Position numbers and translations under genes: made by a program. From the NCBI RefSeq assembly GCF_009184545.1, contig NZ_QJOW01000005.1:104360-168359 (forward strand): a stretch of 64,000 nucleotides of DNA, read 5' to 3'. The DNA is from Halosegnis rubeus (lineage in GTDB: Archaea > Halobacteriota > Halobacteria > Halobacteriales > Haloarculaceae). The number at the start of each line of letters is the position of its first letter. Within the stretch, counting starts at the first letter, position 1. Positions 33,455-41,157 of the stretch are shown piece by piece. A model generated the notes under the pieces. That model did no database searches and was not told the origin of the DNA. It saw only the letters and a list, made by a program, of their open reading frames with translations.

Positions 33455-34819
33455 TCAGATGATGCCGCCGATGACGAGTAGTCCGACGACGAGCAGCAGC
33501 GTCGCGACCACGCTCCCCCCAGCCAGCCACTTGTTCTCCATCGCCTTCTCGTGAAGCGGCATCGCGGCGTACTCCTCGCGGAACGCCTCGAGATTCTGTT
33601 CGTCGTAGAAGTACTTCGTCTTCAGCGCGAACCGTTCCGTCACCGCACACCCCGTACAGATCGGCTCGCCTTCCAGCCGCTCCGTTTTGGTGTGGCTGGA
33701 GCAGGCGATGGCCCCGCAGTTCGGACAGTAGGTGTACGTCTCGGTTACGCCACTCGTGTCACAGTGGACGCACTGATGGATGCCGTCCTCGGCGGTCACT
33801 CTCGACGGGCCTGCCGCGTAGTACTCGTAGGGGTAGGTGTACTCCTGGATGTCGGTAGTGTGCCGAACCTCGGGGAGGTACACTGGTTCGATCGACTGGA
33901 CAGAGATGTCCGAGCGGTTCGGCTCGCAGGTCTTGTTGTACGTGACGTTGTTGTCGCCGGTGTAGGTCACCGTCGTCGTGTGGTGCTGCTGGAGCCGCTC
34001 GACGGCCCACTCCTTGTACTCGGTTTGGGTCTGCCCGAACCGGCGCTCCTCGACGTCATCGAACACCTCCGCGAACTGCTCGGTATCGAGGTCGACCGTC
34101 GCGTGAAGGTTCTCGGTGACCAGCGTCGCGACGTCCTCGTCGACGACCTGCGGCTGCCCCCGCTCGGCGTGGGCGACGAACCGCGTGCGGTCGTTGATCC
34201 GGTGGATGACGCCCACCGACGTCTCGAAGACAGCGTTCGTGTCCGCGGTGACAGCGACCACCGGGCGGAACGTCACCGATGAGTGTGGGTCTGGGAGGTC
34301 GGCGGCCTCGATGTTCTCGATGTCGCGGAACGCCTCCGTGACTGGCGCATCGACGTCGGCGGCCGGGTCGTACGGGCGGAGCGTCTCGTCGCAGAGAATC
34401 TCGATGCGACCATTGTAGAGGTCGAGACCGATCTCGTCGGCGATCTCCCGGAGGTCCTCGCCGTCGAGCAACTCGATTGGATGGGGGTCGTCGTTCTGCT
34501 GAAGGCGGTCGGCGTACTCCCGAGCGGGGTTCGTGAACCGGCCGGTCGTGACGACCATTCCGCGTTTGGGGCCGTCGAAGTCGAACGTCGCGATCGCCGA
34601 GTGGAGCTTCTGGACGACCGGCCGTCCGACCGTCCCCGTGTGCTTGCACTCAACGATGATCGCACGCCGCGTGCCGTCGACGACCTCCTCCATGATGACG
34701 TCGCGACCCTCGTCAGCCGTGCGGTCGGCTTGGCGGACGTTCTCGTAGCCGAGGTTCCGGAACACGTCCTCCATCACGTCCTCGAACTCGAACCCCGAGA
34801 GATCGTCCAGTACAGCCAT
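33455..34819 (-). CDS. Mrr-like restriction endonuclease with zinc ribbon and membrane anchor
   Basis: A 454-residue protein. Residues 5-120 are an Mrr-type PD-(D/E)XK nuclease: FEDVMEDVFRNLGYENVR, DEGRDVIME, then VECKHTG (catalytic D and ExK), and VTTGRFTNPAREYA. The middle is strand-rich and unassigned. Residues 355-400 have CVHCDT, CPNCGA and CTGCAV zinc knuckles. The last 25 residues form a transmembrane helix, so the nuclease would be tethered to the membrane, where it could meet incoming DNA. The ATG at 34819 is preferred over an upstream TTG. It runs opposite to the neighbouring cassettes. Confidence 0.75.
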   Translation of the reverse strand: MAVLDDLSGFEFEDVMEDVFRNLGYENVRQADRTADEGRDVIMEEVVDGTRRAIIVECKHTGTVGRPVVQKLHSAIATFDFDGPKRGMVVTTGRFTNPAREYADRLQQNDDPHPIELLDGEDLREIADEIGLDLYNGRIEILCDETLRPYDPAADVDAPVTEAFRDIENIEAADLPDPHSSVTFRPVVAVTADTNAVFETSVGVIHRINDRTRFVAHAERGQPQVVDEDVATLVTENLHATVDLDTEQFAEVFDDVEERRFGQTQTEYKEWAVERLQQHHTTTVTYTGDNNVTYNKTCEPNRSDISVQSIEPVYLPEVRHTTDIQEYTYPYEYYAAGPSRVTAEDGIHQCVHCDTSGVTETYTYCPNCGAIACSSHTKTERLEGEPICTGCAVTERFALKTKYFYDEQNLEAFREEYAAMPLHEKAMENKWLAGGSVVATLLLVVGLLVIGGII

Positions 34820-34890
34820 CCTCAATTATGTGGACAGTACGTTGCAACTGCCAAATACGTTGCCGAACGCTACGCCGTCCTGTTTGTTGA

Positions 34891-34914
34891 ACCCCCTGAG
34901 AGGGGTGCGGGGGT
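34891..34914 (+). promoter_or_regulatory. Leader hairpin element (copy 8)
   Basis: CTGTTTGTTGA box, arm ACCCCC, loop TGAGAGGGGTGC, arm GGGGGT; 24 bases before the start at 34939. The upstream gene is divergent, so this copy cannot be part of a terminator of a + strand gene. Confidence 0.7.
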
Positions 34915-34938
34915 CACCGAACCGCCCGCGAGCAACGA

Positions 34939-35625
34939 ATGAACGGGAATGTACCTGTAGCCAGTTCGGAATCGGTTCCAGTCGCATCGCCAGGTCAGGC
35001 TCACCGAGACGCAGTCGAATACGTCGGCTTCCGCGTCGACGGCCAAGCCGTCGTGCTGAACCTCTCGGAGCATCGGCGACTCTCCCTCGAGCGCAGTCTG
35101 GACCTCGTCAACCACAGTCCAAGCGGGTTCGAGTGGGGGTATAGTGGTAGCGGGCCCGCCCAGCTCGCGTGCGCGCTCCTCCTCGACTACTACGACGATG
35201 AGCAGGTCGCCCGTGAGCACTACATCGCGTTCCGGAATCAGGTGGTTTCGCAGCTGGAGTGCGACGGTGCCGCGGCGTGCTGGCACCTCACTGGCGAGGA
35301 GATCGACGCCGCGATGGCGACCCTTACCGACGACGTCGTCGCCCTCGCCGACGGCGGACGGCCGTCACCGACGCTCCCCGAGAACTGGCGAACCGTCTCT
35401 CGCCCGGACCGGCGGGTCTTCCAGCGCGCTGATCGCGACCACTACATCGTACTCGGGGATGGGAGCGAGGAGTGGCTGGTCGTACTCTGCAGCCAAGGCG
35501 ACCGTGCATATCCTGCCCCGCTCGCACATCGGACGGTTGCCGAGGATGCTGACGTGGAACAGGTAATCCGGGAACTCGCCGAAGAGAGCAACGACCTCAT
35601 CGAGCCCCAGGAGGGGGAGCACTGA
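34939..35625 (+). CDS. DUF6166-like protein
   Basis: A 228-residue protein. The phrase NHSPSGFEWGYSGSGPAQLA near residues 58-77, followed by DYYDDEQVAREHY, is the signature of DUF6166 proteins found on plasmids and phages. Their biochemical role is unknown, but they often travel with antirestriction genes. The C-terminal half is unassigned. Its stop overlaps the next start (TGATG). Confidence 0.7.
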   Translation: MNGNVPVASSESVPVASPGQAHRDAVEYVGFRVDGQAVVLNLSEHRRLSLERSLDLVNHSPSGFEWGYSGSGPAQLACALLLDYYDDEQVAREHYIAFRNQVVSQLECDGAAACWHLTGEEIDAAMATLTDDVVALADGGRPSPTLPENWRTVSRPDRRVFQRADRDHYIVLGDGSEEWLVVLCSQGDRAYPAPLAHRTVAEDADVEQVIRELAEESNDLIEPQEGEH

Positions 35626-35756
35626 TGGAGACGCTTCGACTGGCGCGAGCCACCCATCAGCTCCTCGAACGTGGTGTCGAGGCGCTCGAGAAAATCGGGC
35701 GTGAACTGGAGCGATACAACGACCGACAGGAGCGCACCGACGACACCGACTCGTGA
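35625..35756 (+). CDS. Small helical protein (43 aa)
   Basis: The ATG at 35625 overlaps the preceding stop, and the TGA at 35754-35756 overlaps the next GTG start (GTGA). The 43 residues form one amphipathic helix (LERGVEALEKIGRELERYND). Overlaps on both sides and haloarchaeal codon use argue for a real gene. Confidence 0.6.
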   Translation: METLRLARATHQLLERGVEALEKIGRELERYNDRQERTDDTDS

Positions 35757-36418
35757 CCCAAACTCACTCTCTCGACCAAATCCGGAGTACCGGCTTCCAG
35801 TATACGCCTACCCCCGAGGGGTGCTCGTGTCCCATCCATCGGGAGGGGCAGCCGGTCACGGCGCCGCTCGGTTTGCGGTTCGCAGAGCGCGTCCATATCG
35901 AATCAATCCCGCGCCACGTCGCCGGCGCGATCTACGAAGCACATCACTCCTATATGGACGATGTCCCTCGGACGAATCTCGTCCATCACGGACTCTGTTA
36001 CCAGGACCAGCTACTAGGTGCGATTACATGGCGCTATCCGCTGATTCGCTCGCTGGAGTACGACGGGACGCGATTCGAGGGCGACGAAATCGTCGAGGCA
36101 GCACGGATTTGCATCGGCGTCGATTTCCCCAATCTCGCCTCTGCCGCCCTCGCCCGGTCGATGGAACGATTCGTGCGTCGGCACGGCCAGCGACGAGGCG
36201 TTCGGCTCCTGCTGACGTTCGTGCGAGCCGACTTCGACGGTTCGATGATCAAAGCGCTCAGAGACAAGGGCTGGCACTGTGCCGGTAAAACGGACCCCGG
36301 CCAAGCGGGAAATCGCCCCGATAAGCAGATCCGAGAGCAGCCAAAGTGGCGGTTTCTCTGCGAGGTCCCAGCTGAGTCCGATCGGGAACAGGCCTCACTC
36401 GGGAGGTGGTCCCCGTGA
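35753..36418 (+). CDS. Mom-like / GNAT-fold acyltransferase (candidate DNA modification enzyme)
   Basis: A 221-residue protein. Around residues 70-180 it has the GNAT-like order YQDQLLGAITWRYP, then VEAARICIGVDFPNLASAALARSMERFV and a late strand VRLLLTFVRADFDGS. This resembles the Mom group, in which an acyltransferase-fold protein modifies adenine in phage DNA to block restriction. The N-terminus has a CSCPIH cluster that could bind metal. The start is a GTG overlapping the previous stop. Neighbouring DUF6166, ArdC-like and TGT-like genes fit an anti-restriction or modification role. Fold call moderate; Mom call tentative. Confidence 0.45.
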   Translation: MTQTHSLDQIRSTGFQYTPTPEGCSCPIHREGQPVTAPLGLRFAERVHIESIPRHVAGAIYEAHHSYMDDVPRTNLVHHGLCYQDQLLGAITWRYPLIRSLEYDGTRFEGDEIVEAARICIGVDFPNLASAALARSMERFVRRHGQRRGVRLLLTFVRADFDGSMIKALRDKGWHCAGKTDPGQAGNRPDKQIREQPKWRFLCEVPAESDREQASLGRWSP

Positions 36419-36957
36419 CCACGAATGCCAGTCTCGATGAATTCGGAGCGGAGGCTGATTCGGACAGCCAGACAGATGACGATTCATCAGTCGTCGACCA
36501 GCTGTTGAAACCGGTATCGCCGTCGCTCGGACTGCAGCTCGTCCCCGGCAGGGGTGACCCAATATACCTCCAAAACACGGGGACCGAACGCTACCTGTTC
36601 CGAGATGACCACGAGCGATGGTTCATCCTCCAGCCCTCAGCCAAGAAATCAGTCGACAACTTCGTTCGCTGGGTGTATCTCCCCGAAGACAAGCCCACAG
36701 AGATCGCCCGAACAGCGATGGGCCAACGGACGGTTCTCGGCTACAGGTACGTTTCACGGAACGAGGCTCCCGAGCCGGTGGCGACGACGGTGACAGCGAT
36801 GTTCGTCAGCGAGCCCTGGCCCGATGCCACCTACGAGTGTGGATCCTGTAGTAGAGAGTTCGACTCACCGCAAAGACACGCTCGGCATTGCTGGGAAGCA
36901 CACCCCTGGGTTCCAAATCCTGAGCAGGTCCGGGTACGGAGAGACGAATCTGAGTAG
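36415..36957 (+). CDS. Zinc-finger protein (CxxC...H-type) coupled to the acyltransferase gene
   Basis: A 180-residue protein starting at the GTG at 36415 (GTGA overlap) with a GGGAGGTGG ribosome site at 36401-36409. The first 30 residues are acidic and disordered; the middle is a compact mixed domain. Residues 138-160 (CGSCSREFDSPQRHARHC) look like a C2H2/C2HC finger. It probably forms a translational unit with the Mom-like protein and may guide or regulate it. Confidence 0.65.
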   Translation: MTTNASLDEFGAEADSDSQTDDDSSVVDQLLKPVSPSLGLQLVPGRGDPIYLQNTGTERYLFRDDHERWFILQPSAKKSVDNFVRWVYLPEDKPTEIARTAMGQRTVLGYRYVSRNEAPEPVATTVTAMFVSEPWPDATYECGSCSREFDSPQRHARHCWEAHPWVPNPEQVRVRRDESE

Positions 36958-36994
36958 TTCCGACATCTGATCCGAGCCGCGGACTGGACCTGGA

Positions 36995-37036
36995 TTAACC
37001 AACACTCCCCGCCATTCAGAGACGGGCGTTGGTTAA
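36995..37036. promoter_or_regulatory. TTAACCAACA dyad (copy 2)
   Basis: Arms TTAACCAAC (36995-37003) and GTTGGTTAA (37028-37036), 42 bases end to end, just upstream of leader hairpin copy 9. Confidence 0.75.
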
Positions 37037-37051
37037 CGTGGTGTTGTTTTT

Positions 37052-37077
37052 GCGCCCGGGAGAGGGGCGCAGGGCGC
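37052..37077 (+). promoter_or_regulatory. Leader hairpin element (copy 9)
   Basis: TTGTTTTT box, arm GCGCCC, loop GGGAGAGGGGCGCA, arm GGGCGC. The left arm can equally pair with GGGCGC at 37065-37070 inside the loop, so two exchangeable structures of similar strength exist. It follows a dyad by 15 bases. Confidence 0.7.
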
Positions 37078-37128
37078 GAGACGATGCAGTCGCGCGTCGA
37101 CGAGGATTCCTCAAGTGAGGTGACTGAG

Positions 37129-38289
37129 ATGAAAGATCCAGAGTCCAGAACCATCTTCGCTGGCGTCGATGGGCGTACCGACACCGAACTACCAGAGTGG
37201 TACCGAGAGCGACACGGGGATGCAGACCCTGTGACCTTCGCCGAGGCGATTCGCGATCTTCCGCAGGCCGTCGAGACGACCGTGGCGTACCAGAATCCGT
37301 ACACCGACGAGTGGGTCGAGACGGAGCGGTTCAACGCGCTCGTCGAGCCGAGTCGGGCTCAGGAGCAGGCCCGAGATGAGGACGCGGACACGGATCCGCT
37401 GTTCCACGTTCCCACAGACAGCTACTCGATCATCAACCCGGTCGACGTCTACGGGCCGCTGGAGGAGGTCCTCCGTGAGGAGACCATCGACGGGACCCCG
37501 CTGGGCGAGGTGATGTTCGGCGAGATTCGGCGCTATCGGGGCGGCGGCGAAGTCCATATGGACATCATGTTCGACGGCCTCGAGGTGCGCCTTCCCGGTC
37601 GGTCGGACCCGATTACGATGGGCGTCACGTCGGGCTACGACTTCTTCGGCGAGCACGCCGTCTACGTGGAGGGGTTCGCTCAGGATGGCTACTGCTCGAA
37701 CACGATGCGATCGCTCACCGACAAGGAGGTCATCAAACACGTCGGCGACGTCCGGAACTTCCGGACCTGGTGGGAGGAACTCCTCGCACAGGTCGAACTC
37801 GTCGCCGATGACCTCTTCGAGTTCATCCGGGACGCCCAGGACATCGACCTCGACTTCTCCGAACTCCCGTTCACCGTCACGGAGTTCTACACCCTGCTGG
37901 GGTTCCCGGACTACCTGGCCGAGCGTGCCGCCGGCGATGCAGAAGCCAATGCGGCGTCCCCCTTCGAGATCGATATGTGGACGCTGCATTCCGGCGCGAC
38001 GTACGCCCTCACCCACTTCTTCCAAGGGAAAGAGGGGGCATCCCTCGATCAGTACGTCCGCATCGCCAACGACATCCTGTTCAATCCGGAAGGCACGATC
38101 GAGCGCGTCGAGCAGGCCTACGAGCAGCAGCTAGAGGCGGACGGTGACGACGGGTCACAGGCGTCGCTGGCCGGCGAACGAGCGTTGGCGAGTATCGAGC
38201 GCGTCAGCGACGACCTGCAGGAGAAAGTCGAGCAGTTCGAAGAACGTGAGGACGCGCTGCGCGAGCGGTTCCAAGAGGCGATGGGCTAA
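37129..38289 (+). CDS. Hypothetical 386-residue acidic protein with C-terminal coiled coil
   Basis: The start at 37129 is chosen because GAGGTGAC (37117-37124) stands 4 bases before it; an ATG at 37084 lies only 6 bases after the hairpin and has no ribosome site. The protein has a mixed core, with AEIR-like strands and the segment GEIRRYRGGGEVHMDIMF near residue 137. It ends in a heptad-rich helix (about residues 345-383). The size and acidic Asp/Glu pattern suggest a soluble cytoplasmic protein. No family recognised. Both repeated regulatory elements precede it. Confidence 0.7.
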   Translation: MKDPESRTIFAGVDGRTDTELPEWYRERHGDADPVTFAEAIRDLPQAVETTVAYQNPYTDEWVETERFNALVEPSRAQEQARDEDADTDPLFHVPTDSYSIINPVDVYGPLEEVLREETIDGTPLGEVMFGEIRRYRGGGEVHMDIMFDGLEVRLPGRSDPITMGVTSGYDFFGEHAVYVEGFAQDGYCSNTMRSLTDKEVIKHVGDVRNFRTWWEELLAQVELVADDLFEFIRDAQDIDLDFSELPFTVTEFYTLLGFPDYLAERAAGDAEANAASPFEIDMWTLHSGATYALTHFFQGKEGASLDQYVRIANDILFNPEGTIERVEQAYEQQLEADGDDGSQASLAGERALASIERVSDDLQEKVEQFEEREDALRERFQEAMG

Positions 38290-38386
38290 GAGCAGTCGGA
38301 GAGAAGATTCGCCAGGCGTGCTTCCGTTCTAGCGGCTGGAATCCACTGCTGACAGTATTAAGTGAGTAGGGGCGTACCCAGAGACC

Positions 38387-38698
38387 ATGTCTATTGAGCA
38401 TAATCCGACTCTCGACGCGCGAGAGCCACAGCAGGGGGATATAGAGACTTTTGAAGAGTTGGAGCGTGGTGACTCGGTCAAATTCTTTGAATGGCCCGTC
38501 GAGCCGTTGACCGTCATCGGCTGGGAAGAAGACAACAATGTCGGGAAGCGGGTGAGAGTTGAAGCAGAAGGCGGCGAGTCGTTTCTCTACCTGGTAGACG
38601 GCCACCTCTGGCATTACGTCCCTGAGGACGAGTTCGCCGGAGAAAGCAATCCCTTCCCAGTCCAGAATCTCACAGTACTCGAATCCCCAGAGGCCTAA
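38387..38698 (+). CDS. Small beta-rich protein, unknown function
   Basis: A 103-residue protein with a compact strand-rich core (GDSVKFFEWPVEPLTVIGW, then KRVRVEAEG and FLYLVDGHLWHYVP), suggestive of a small barrel. TATA-like ATTAAG lies at 38357-38362, about 27 bases before the ATG, in line with a leaderless transcript. It carries no leader hairpin. Confidence 0.65.
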   Translation: MSIEHNPTLDAREPQQGDIETFEELERGDSVKFFEWPVEPLTVIGWEEDNNVGKRVRVEAEGGESFLYLVDGHLWHYVPEDEFAGESNPFPVQNLTVLESPEA

Positions 38699-38752
38699 CC
38701 AGACTTGAGGGGAGTCCGTGGAGAATTGGTTTCTCTTTTGGAATGGCTCGGT

Positions 38753-39106
38753 TTACGCATTTCCGCTATTTTCTGTCGCCCACTCGAGTAACGGTTCCAG
38801 TCGTGTTCGAACCTCGTCGCCATCCTCTGTCAACGCATATTCGACACGCGGTGGGATTTCGTTGTACTGCGTCCGTGAGACGAGCCCTGCCTCCTCGAAT
38901 TCGTTCAGGCGTTTCGAGATTGTCGACGTGCTCGCTGTCGGGAGGTGGTCTTCGATCTCCGCGAACCGCAGTGAGTCGTGTGCGCCGATGATGCTAACGA
39001 GTTGCATCGCGTATTTTCGGCTCAACGTGTCGATAACTCCTGTGAGCGGACAGTAGCACGTCCCCTCAACATCGCACGTTGGCGCCGGTGAAGTAGTATC
39101 TGCCAT
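38753..39106 (-). CDS. HxlR-type winged-helix regulator, probable mercury-responsive repressor
   Basis: A 117-residue HxlR protein: CPLTGVIDTLSRKYAMQL, the recognition region FAEIEDHLPTASTSTISKRL, and a wing with PRVEYALTEDG. The N-terminus has three closely spaced Cys (CDVEGTCYCP, residues 11-20) that could bind Hg(II). The gene is divergent from mercuric reductase, with 78 bases between the starts containing a direct repeat. In haloarchaea the mer regulator is of this winged-helix type rather than MerR. The sensing role is inferred from position and the Cys cluster. Confidence 0.75.
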   Translation of the reverse strand: MADTTSPAPTCDVEGTCYCPLTGVIDTLSRKYAMQLVSIIGAHDSLRFAEIEDHLPTASTSTISKRLNEFEEAGLVSRTQYNEIPPRVEYALTEDGDEVRTRLEPLLEWATENSGNA

Positions 39107-39140
39107 AGCTTCGTAGCCTCCAACCTACTCTATAGCTTCG
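39105..39140. promoter_or_regulatory. Direct repeat ATAGCTTCG in the mer divergent promoter
   Basis: ATAGCTTCG occurs at 39105-39113 and 39132-39140 (27-base phase) between the HxlR and merA starts; the first copy overlaps the regulator's start codon. Likely operator pair for the HxlR protein. Confidence 0.45.
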
Positions 39141-39184
39141 GACTCTGGAGCATAAGAACTTCCCGTCATAAAGTATAGGTACTG

Positions 39185-40639
39185 ATGACCCACATCTCCG
39201 ACTATGATCTCGTGATTCTCGGCGGTGGCGCCGCAGCGTTCGCCGCGATCACTGAGGCGAGCCGGCGGGACCTCTCGACTGCGATGGTGAACACCGGCCT
39301 TCCCATCGGCGGGACGTGCGTGAACGTCGGCTGTGTCCCGAGCAAGCATCTGCTCGCCGTCGCCGAGAGCGGCGCTGCAGAGTCGGAGAACCCCTTCGAC
39401 GCCGTTCGATACCCTGAGGAACCGACTGTCGACTGGGCCGACGCACTCGACGGCACCGACGAACTCGTCGAACGGTTCCGGCAGGAGAACTACGTCGACG
39501 TCGCAGAGCATTTCGAGACCGACATCTACGAGGGCTACGGCCAGCTGCTCGGCGACACAACCATCGAGGTCGTCGACGGCGACGACGAGGGCGTACGCAT
39601 CACTGGGGAGAAGGCGCTCGTCGCGACCGGAAGTTCACCGTGGGCGCCATCCATCGACGGCCTCGGCGGCGTTGACTACTACACGAGCGAGACCATCCTC
39701 GAGGAGCGCGACCTACCCGAGAGCATCGTGATGCTTGGTGGCGGATACATCGCGCTGGAGTGGGGCCAGATCCTCCACCGTGTCGGCGTCGATGTGACGG
39801 TTCTCCAGCGCTCCGGTCACGTGCTCTCAGATATGGAAGGTCAACTCGGCCGGGAAATGCAACGAGCCTTCCGCGAGGAGGGAATCGACGTCGTGACCAG
39901 TAACGACTTCCAGCAGGTTCAGGATGTGGCTACCGACAGTGGTGCTGACCCTGGTCAGAAGGGCGTCGCTGTGGAGACTGTCATCGAGGGCGAGGAGCGA
40001 GCGTTCACCGCAGAGGCGTTATTCGTTGCGACCGGCGTCCAGCCCAACAGCGAGGACATCGGCTTGGAAGCAGTCGGCGTCGAGACCGAATCCGACGGCG
40101 CGATTCGTGTCGACGAACATTTCCAGACGACCAATCCCGACATCTACGCGGCGGGCGACGTGATCGGCGAACCCGAACTGGAGACGGTCGCCGCCAAGGA
40201 GGGCAATCACGCCGTCAAGAACGCCTTCGGGGACGAGGGCGTCAGCATCGATTACGACGCGGTGCCAGCAGTCGTGTTCACCAGCCCGGAAGTCGCCGCG
40301 GTCGGGACGACCGAACTGGAGTACATGGACGAGCACGGAACCTGTTCGTGCCGAACCGTCCAGATGGCGGATGTCCCGCGAGCGAAAGCCGTCGAGAACA
40401 CGGATGGCCTCGTCCAGGTCGTCAAACACCACGAGACCGACGAAATCGTCGGCGTCCACATGGTTGGCCCCCGTGCCGCTGACATGATCATGGAAGCGAC
40501 GCTGGCGGTGAAGTTCGGCCTCACCGTCGACGACATCATCGATACCGTCCACCCGTTCCCCACATTCAGTGAGGCGTTCAAACACGCCTGTCAGGCGTTT
40601 CGGCGGGATACGTCAACGATGAGCTGCTGTATCGAATGA
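39185..40639 (+). CDS. merA: Mercuric reductase MerA
   Basis: A 484-residue flavoprotein disulfide reductase that reduces Hg(II) to volatile Hg(0) with NAD(P)H. The FAD-binding start DLVILGGGAAAFAA (residues 8-21) is followed by the redox pair GGTCVNVGCVPSK near residue 45. The second nucleotide-binding GGGYIALEW is near residue 185, the ATGVQPN and AAGDVIG segments follow, and the MerA-specific C-terminal Cys pair (SCCIE) closes the protein. The N-terminal HMA domain found in many bacterial MerA proteins is absent. No merB, merT or merP is adjacent, so the locus is minimal. Confidence 0.93.
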   Translation: MTHISDYDLVILGGGAAAFAAITEASRRDLSTAMVNTGLPIGGTCVNVGCVPSKHLLAVAESGAAESENPFDAVRYPEEPTVDWADALDGTDELVERFRQENYVDVAEHFETDIYEGYGQLLGDTTIEVVDGDDEGVRITGEKALVATGSSPWAPSIDGLGGVDYYTSETILEERDLPESIVMLGGGYIALEWGQILHRVGVDVTVLQRSGHVLSDMEGQLGREMQRAFREEGIDVVTSNDFQQVQDVATDSGADPGQKGVAVETVIEGEERAFTAEALFVATGVQPNSEDIGLEAVGVETESDGAIRVDEHFQTTNPDIYAAGDVIGEPELETVAAKEGNHAVKNAFGDEGVSIDYDAVPAVVFTSPEVAAVGTTELEYMDEHGTCSCRTVQMADVPRAKAVENTDGLVQVVKHHETDEIVGVHMVGPRAADMIMEATLAVKFGLTVDDIIDTVHPFPTFSEAFKHACQAFRRDTSTMSCCIE

Positions 40640-40792
40640 AACCGGCTCATGGCCACTGGTAGCGATATAAAGTGATTCGAAGTCACATGGGAAGAGGATT
40701 TTCTGATCCGGGATTCCAGCAGGGGATCATCGCTCGGCAGCCACCCTTTGTTGGAAGACCTGGCGACGCTGTATAGAGTGTCGTTTTTGGTG

Positions 40793-40812
40793 GCCCTCAA
40801 GGGGTGGAGGGC
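40793..40812 (+). promoter_or_regulatory. Leader hairpin element (copy 10)
   Basis: TCGTTTTTGG box, arm GCCCT, loop CAAGGGGTGG, arm AGGGC, with the stem extending outward to GGT/ACC around a bulged G (40789-40815). The ATG at 40819 is 6 bases downstream. Confidence 0.65.
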
Positions 40813-40818
40813 ACCGAT

Positions 40819-41034
40819 ATGGAGAGAACAGACGACGCCGAAAATGACGAATTCCCGCCTGAAAAGCGGCTTGAAGCACCGAACACGCGCCTGATCAAGG
40901 CAGGGATCGAGACGATTCCGGATATGGAGACCCTCCAGGAGTGCGTTGCCTACGAGAACGCCCACCAGAATCGAACGCAGATTCTGCGCCGGCTCAAGTG
41001 GAAGGCTGAAGAGCTGCGTGAGAACGAAGAATAA
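40819..41034 (+). CDS. Small helical protein (71 aa) of the cassette series
   Basis: A 71-residue protein, acidic at the start, then helical (LIKAGIETIPDMETLQECVAYENA), ending in charged residues. No family recognised. The GTG at 40804 would lie inside the hairpin loop, so the ATG at 40819 is preferred. Confidence 0.6.
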   Translation: MERTDDAENDEFPPEKRLEAPNTRLIKAGIETIPDMETLQECVAYENAHQNRTQILRRLKWKAEELRENEE

Positions 41035-41043
41035 GCTCTATTC

Positions 41044-41085
41044 TTAACCAACACACTCCGCGTGAGTTTCCCTATTGTTGGTTAA
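41044..41085. promoter_or_regulatory. TTAACCAACA dyad (copy 3)
   Basis: Arms TTAACCAACA (41044-41053) and TGTTGGTTAA (41076-41085), 42 bases end to end, 23 bases before leader hairpin copy 11. Confidence 0.8.
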
Positions 41086-41108
41086 CTGCCTGAGTCTCGG
41101 TTTTTCGG

Positions 41109-41129
41109 GCCCCTGAGAGGGTGCGGGGC
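41109..41129 (+). promoter_or_regulatory. Leader hairpin element (copy 11)
   Basis: CGGTTTTTCG box, arm GCCCC, loop TGAGAGGGTGC, arm GGGGC; 28 bases before the start at 41158. Confidence 0.7.
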
Positions 41130-41157
41130 AGCCAGCAGCGGCCTCGCGAGCCTAATC

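Noticed and set aside
35810..35830. A CCCCCGAGGGGTGC sequence resembling the leader hairpin loop
   Set aside because: It lies inside the Mom-like coding sequence (residues PEGCSC), lacks the T box and has no outer stem.
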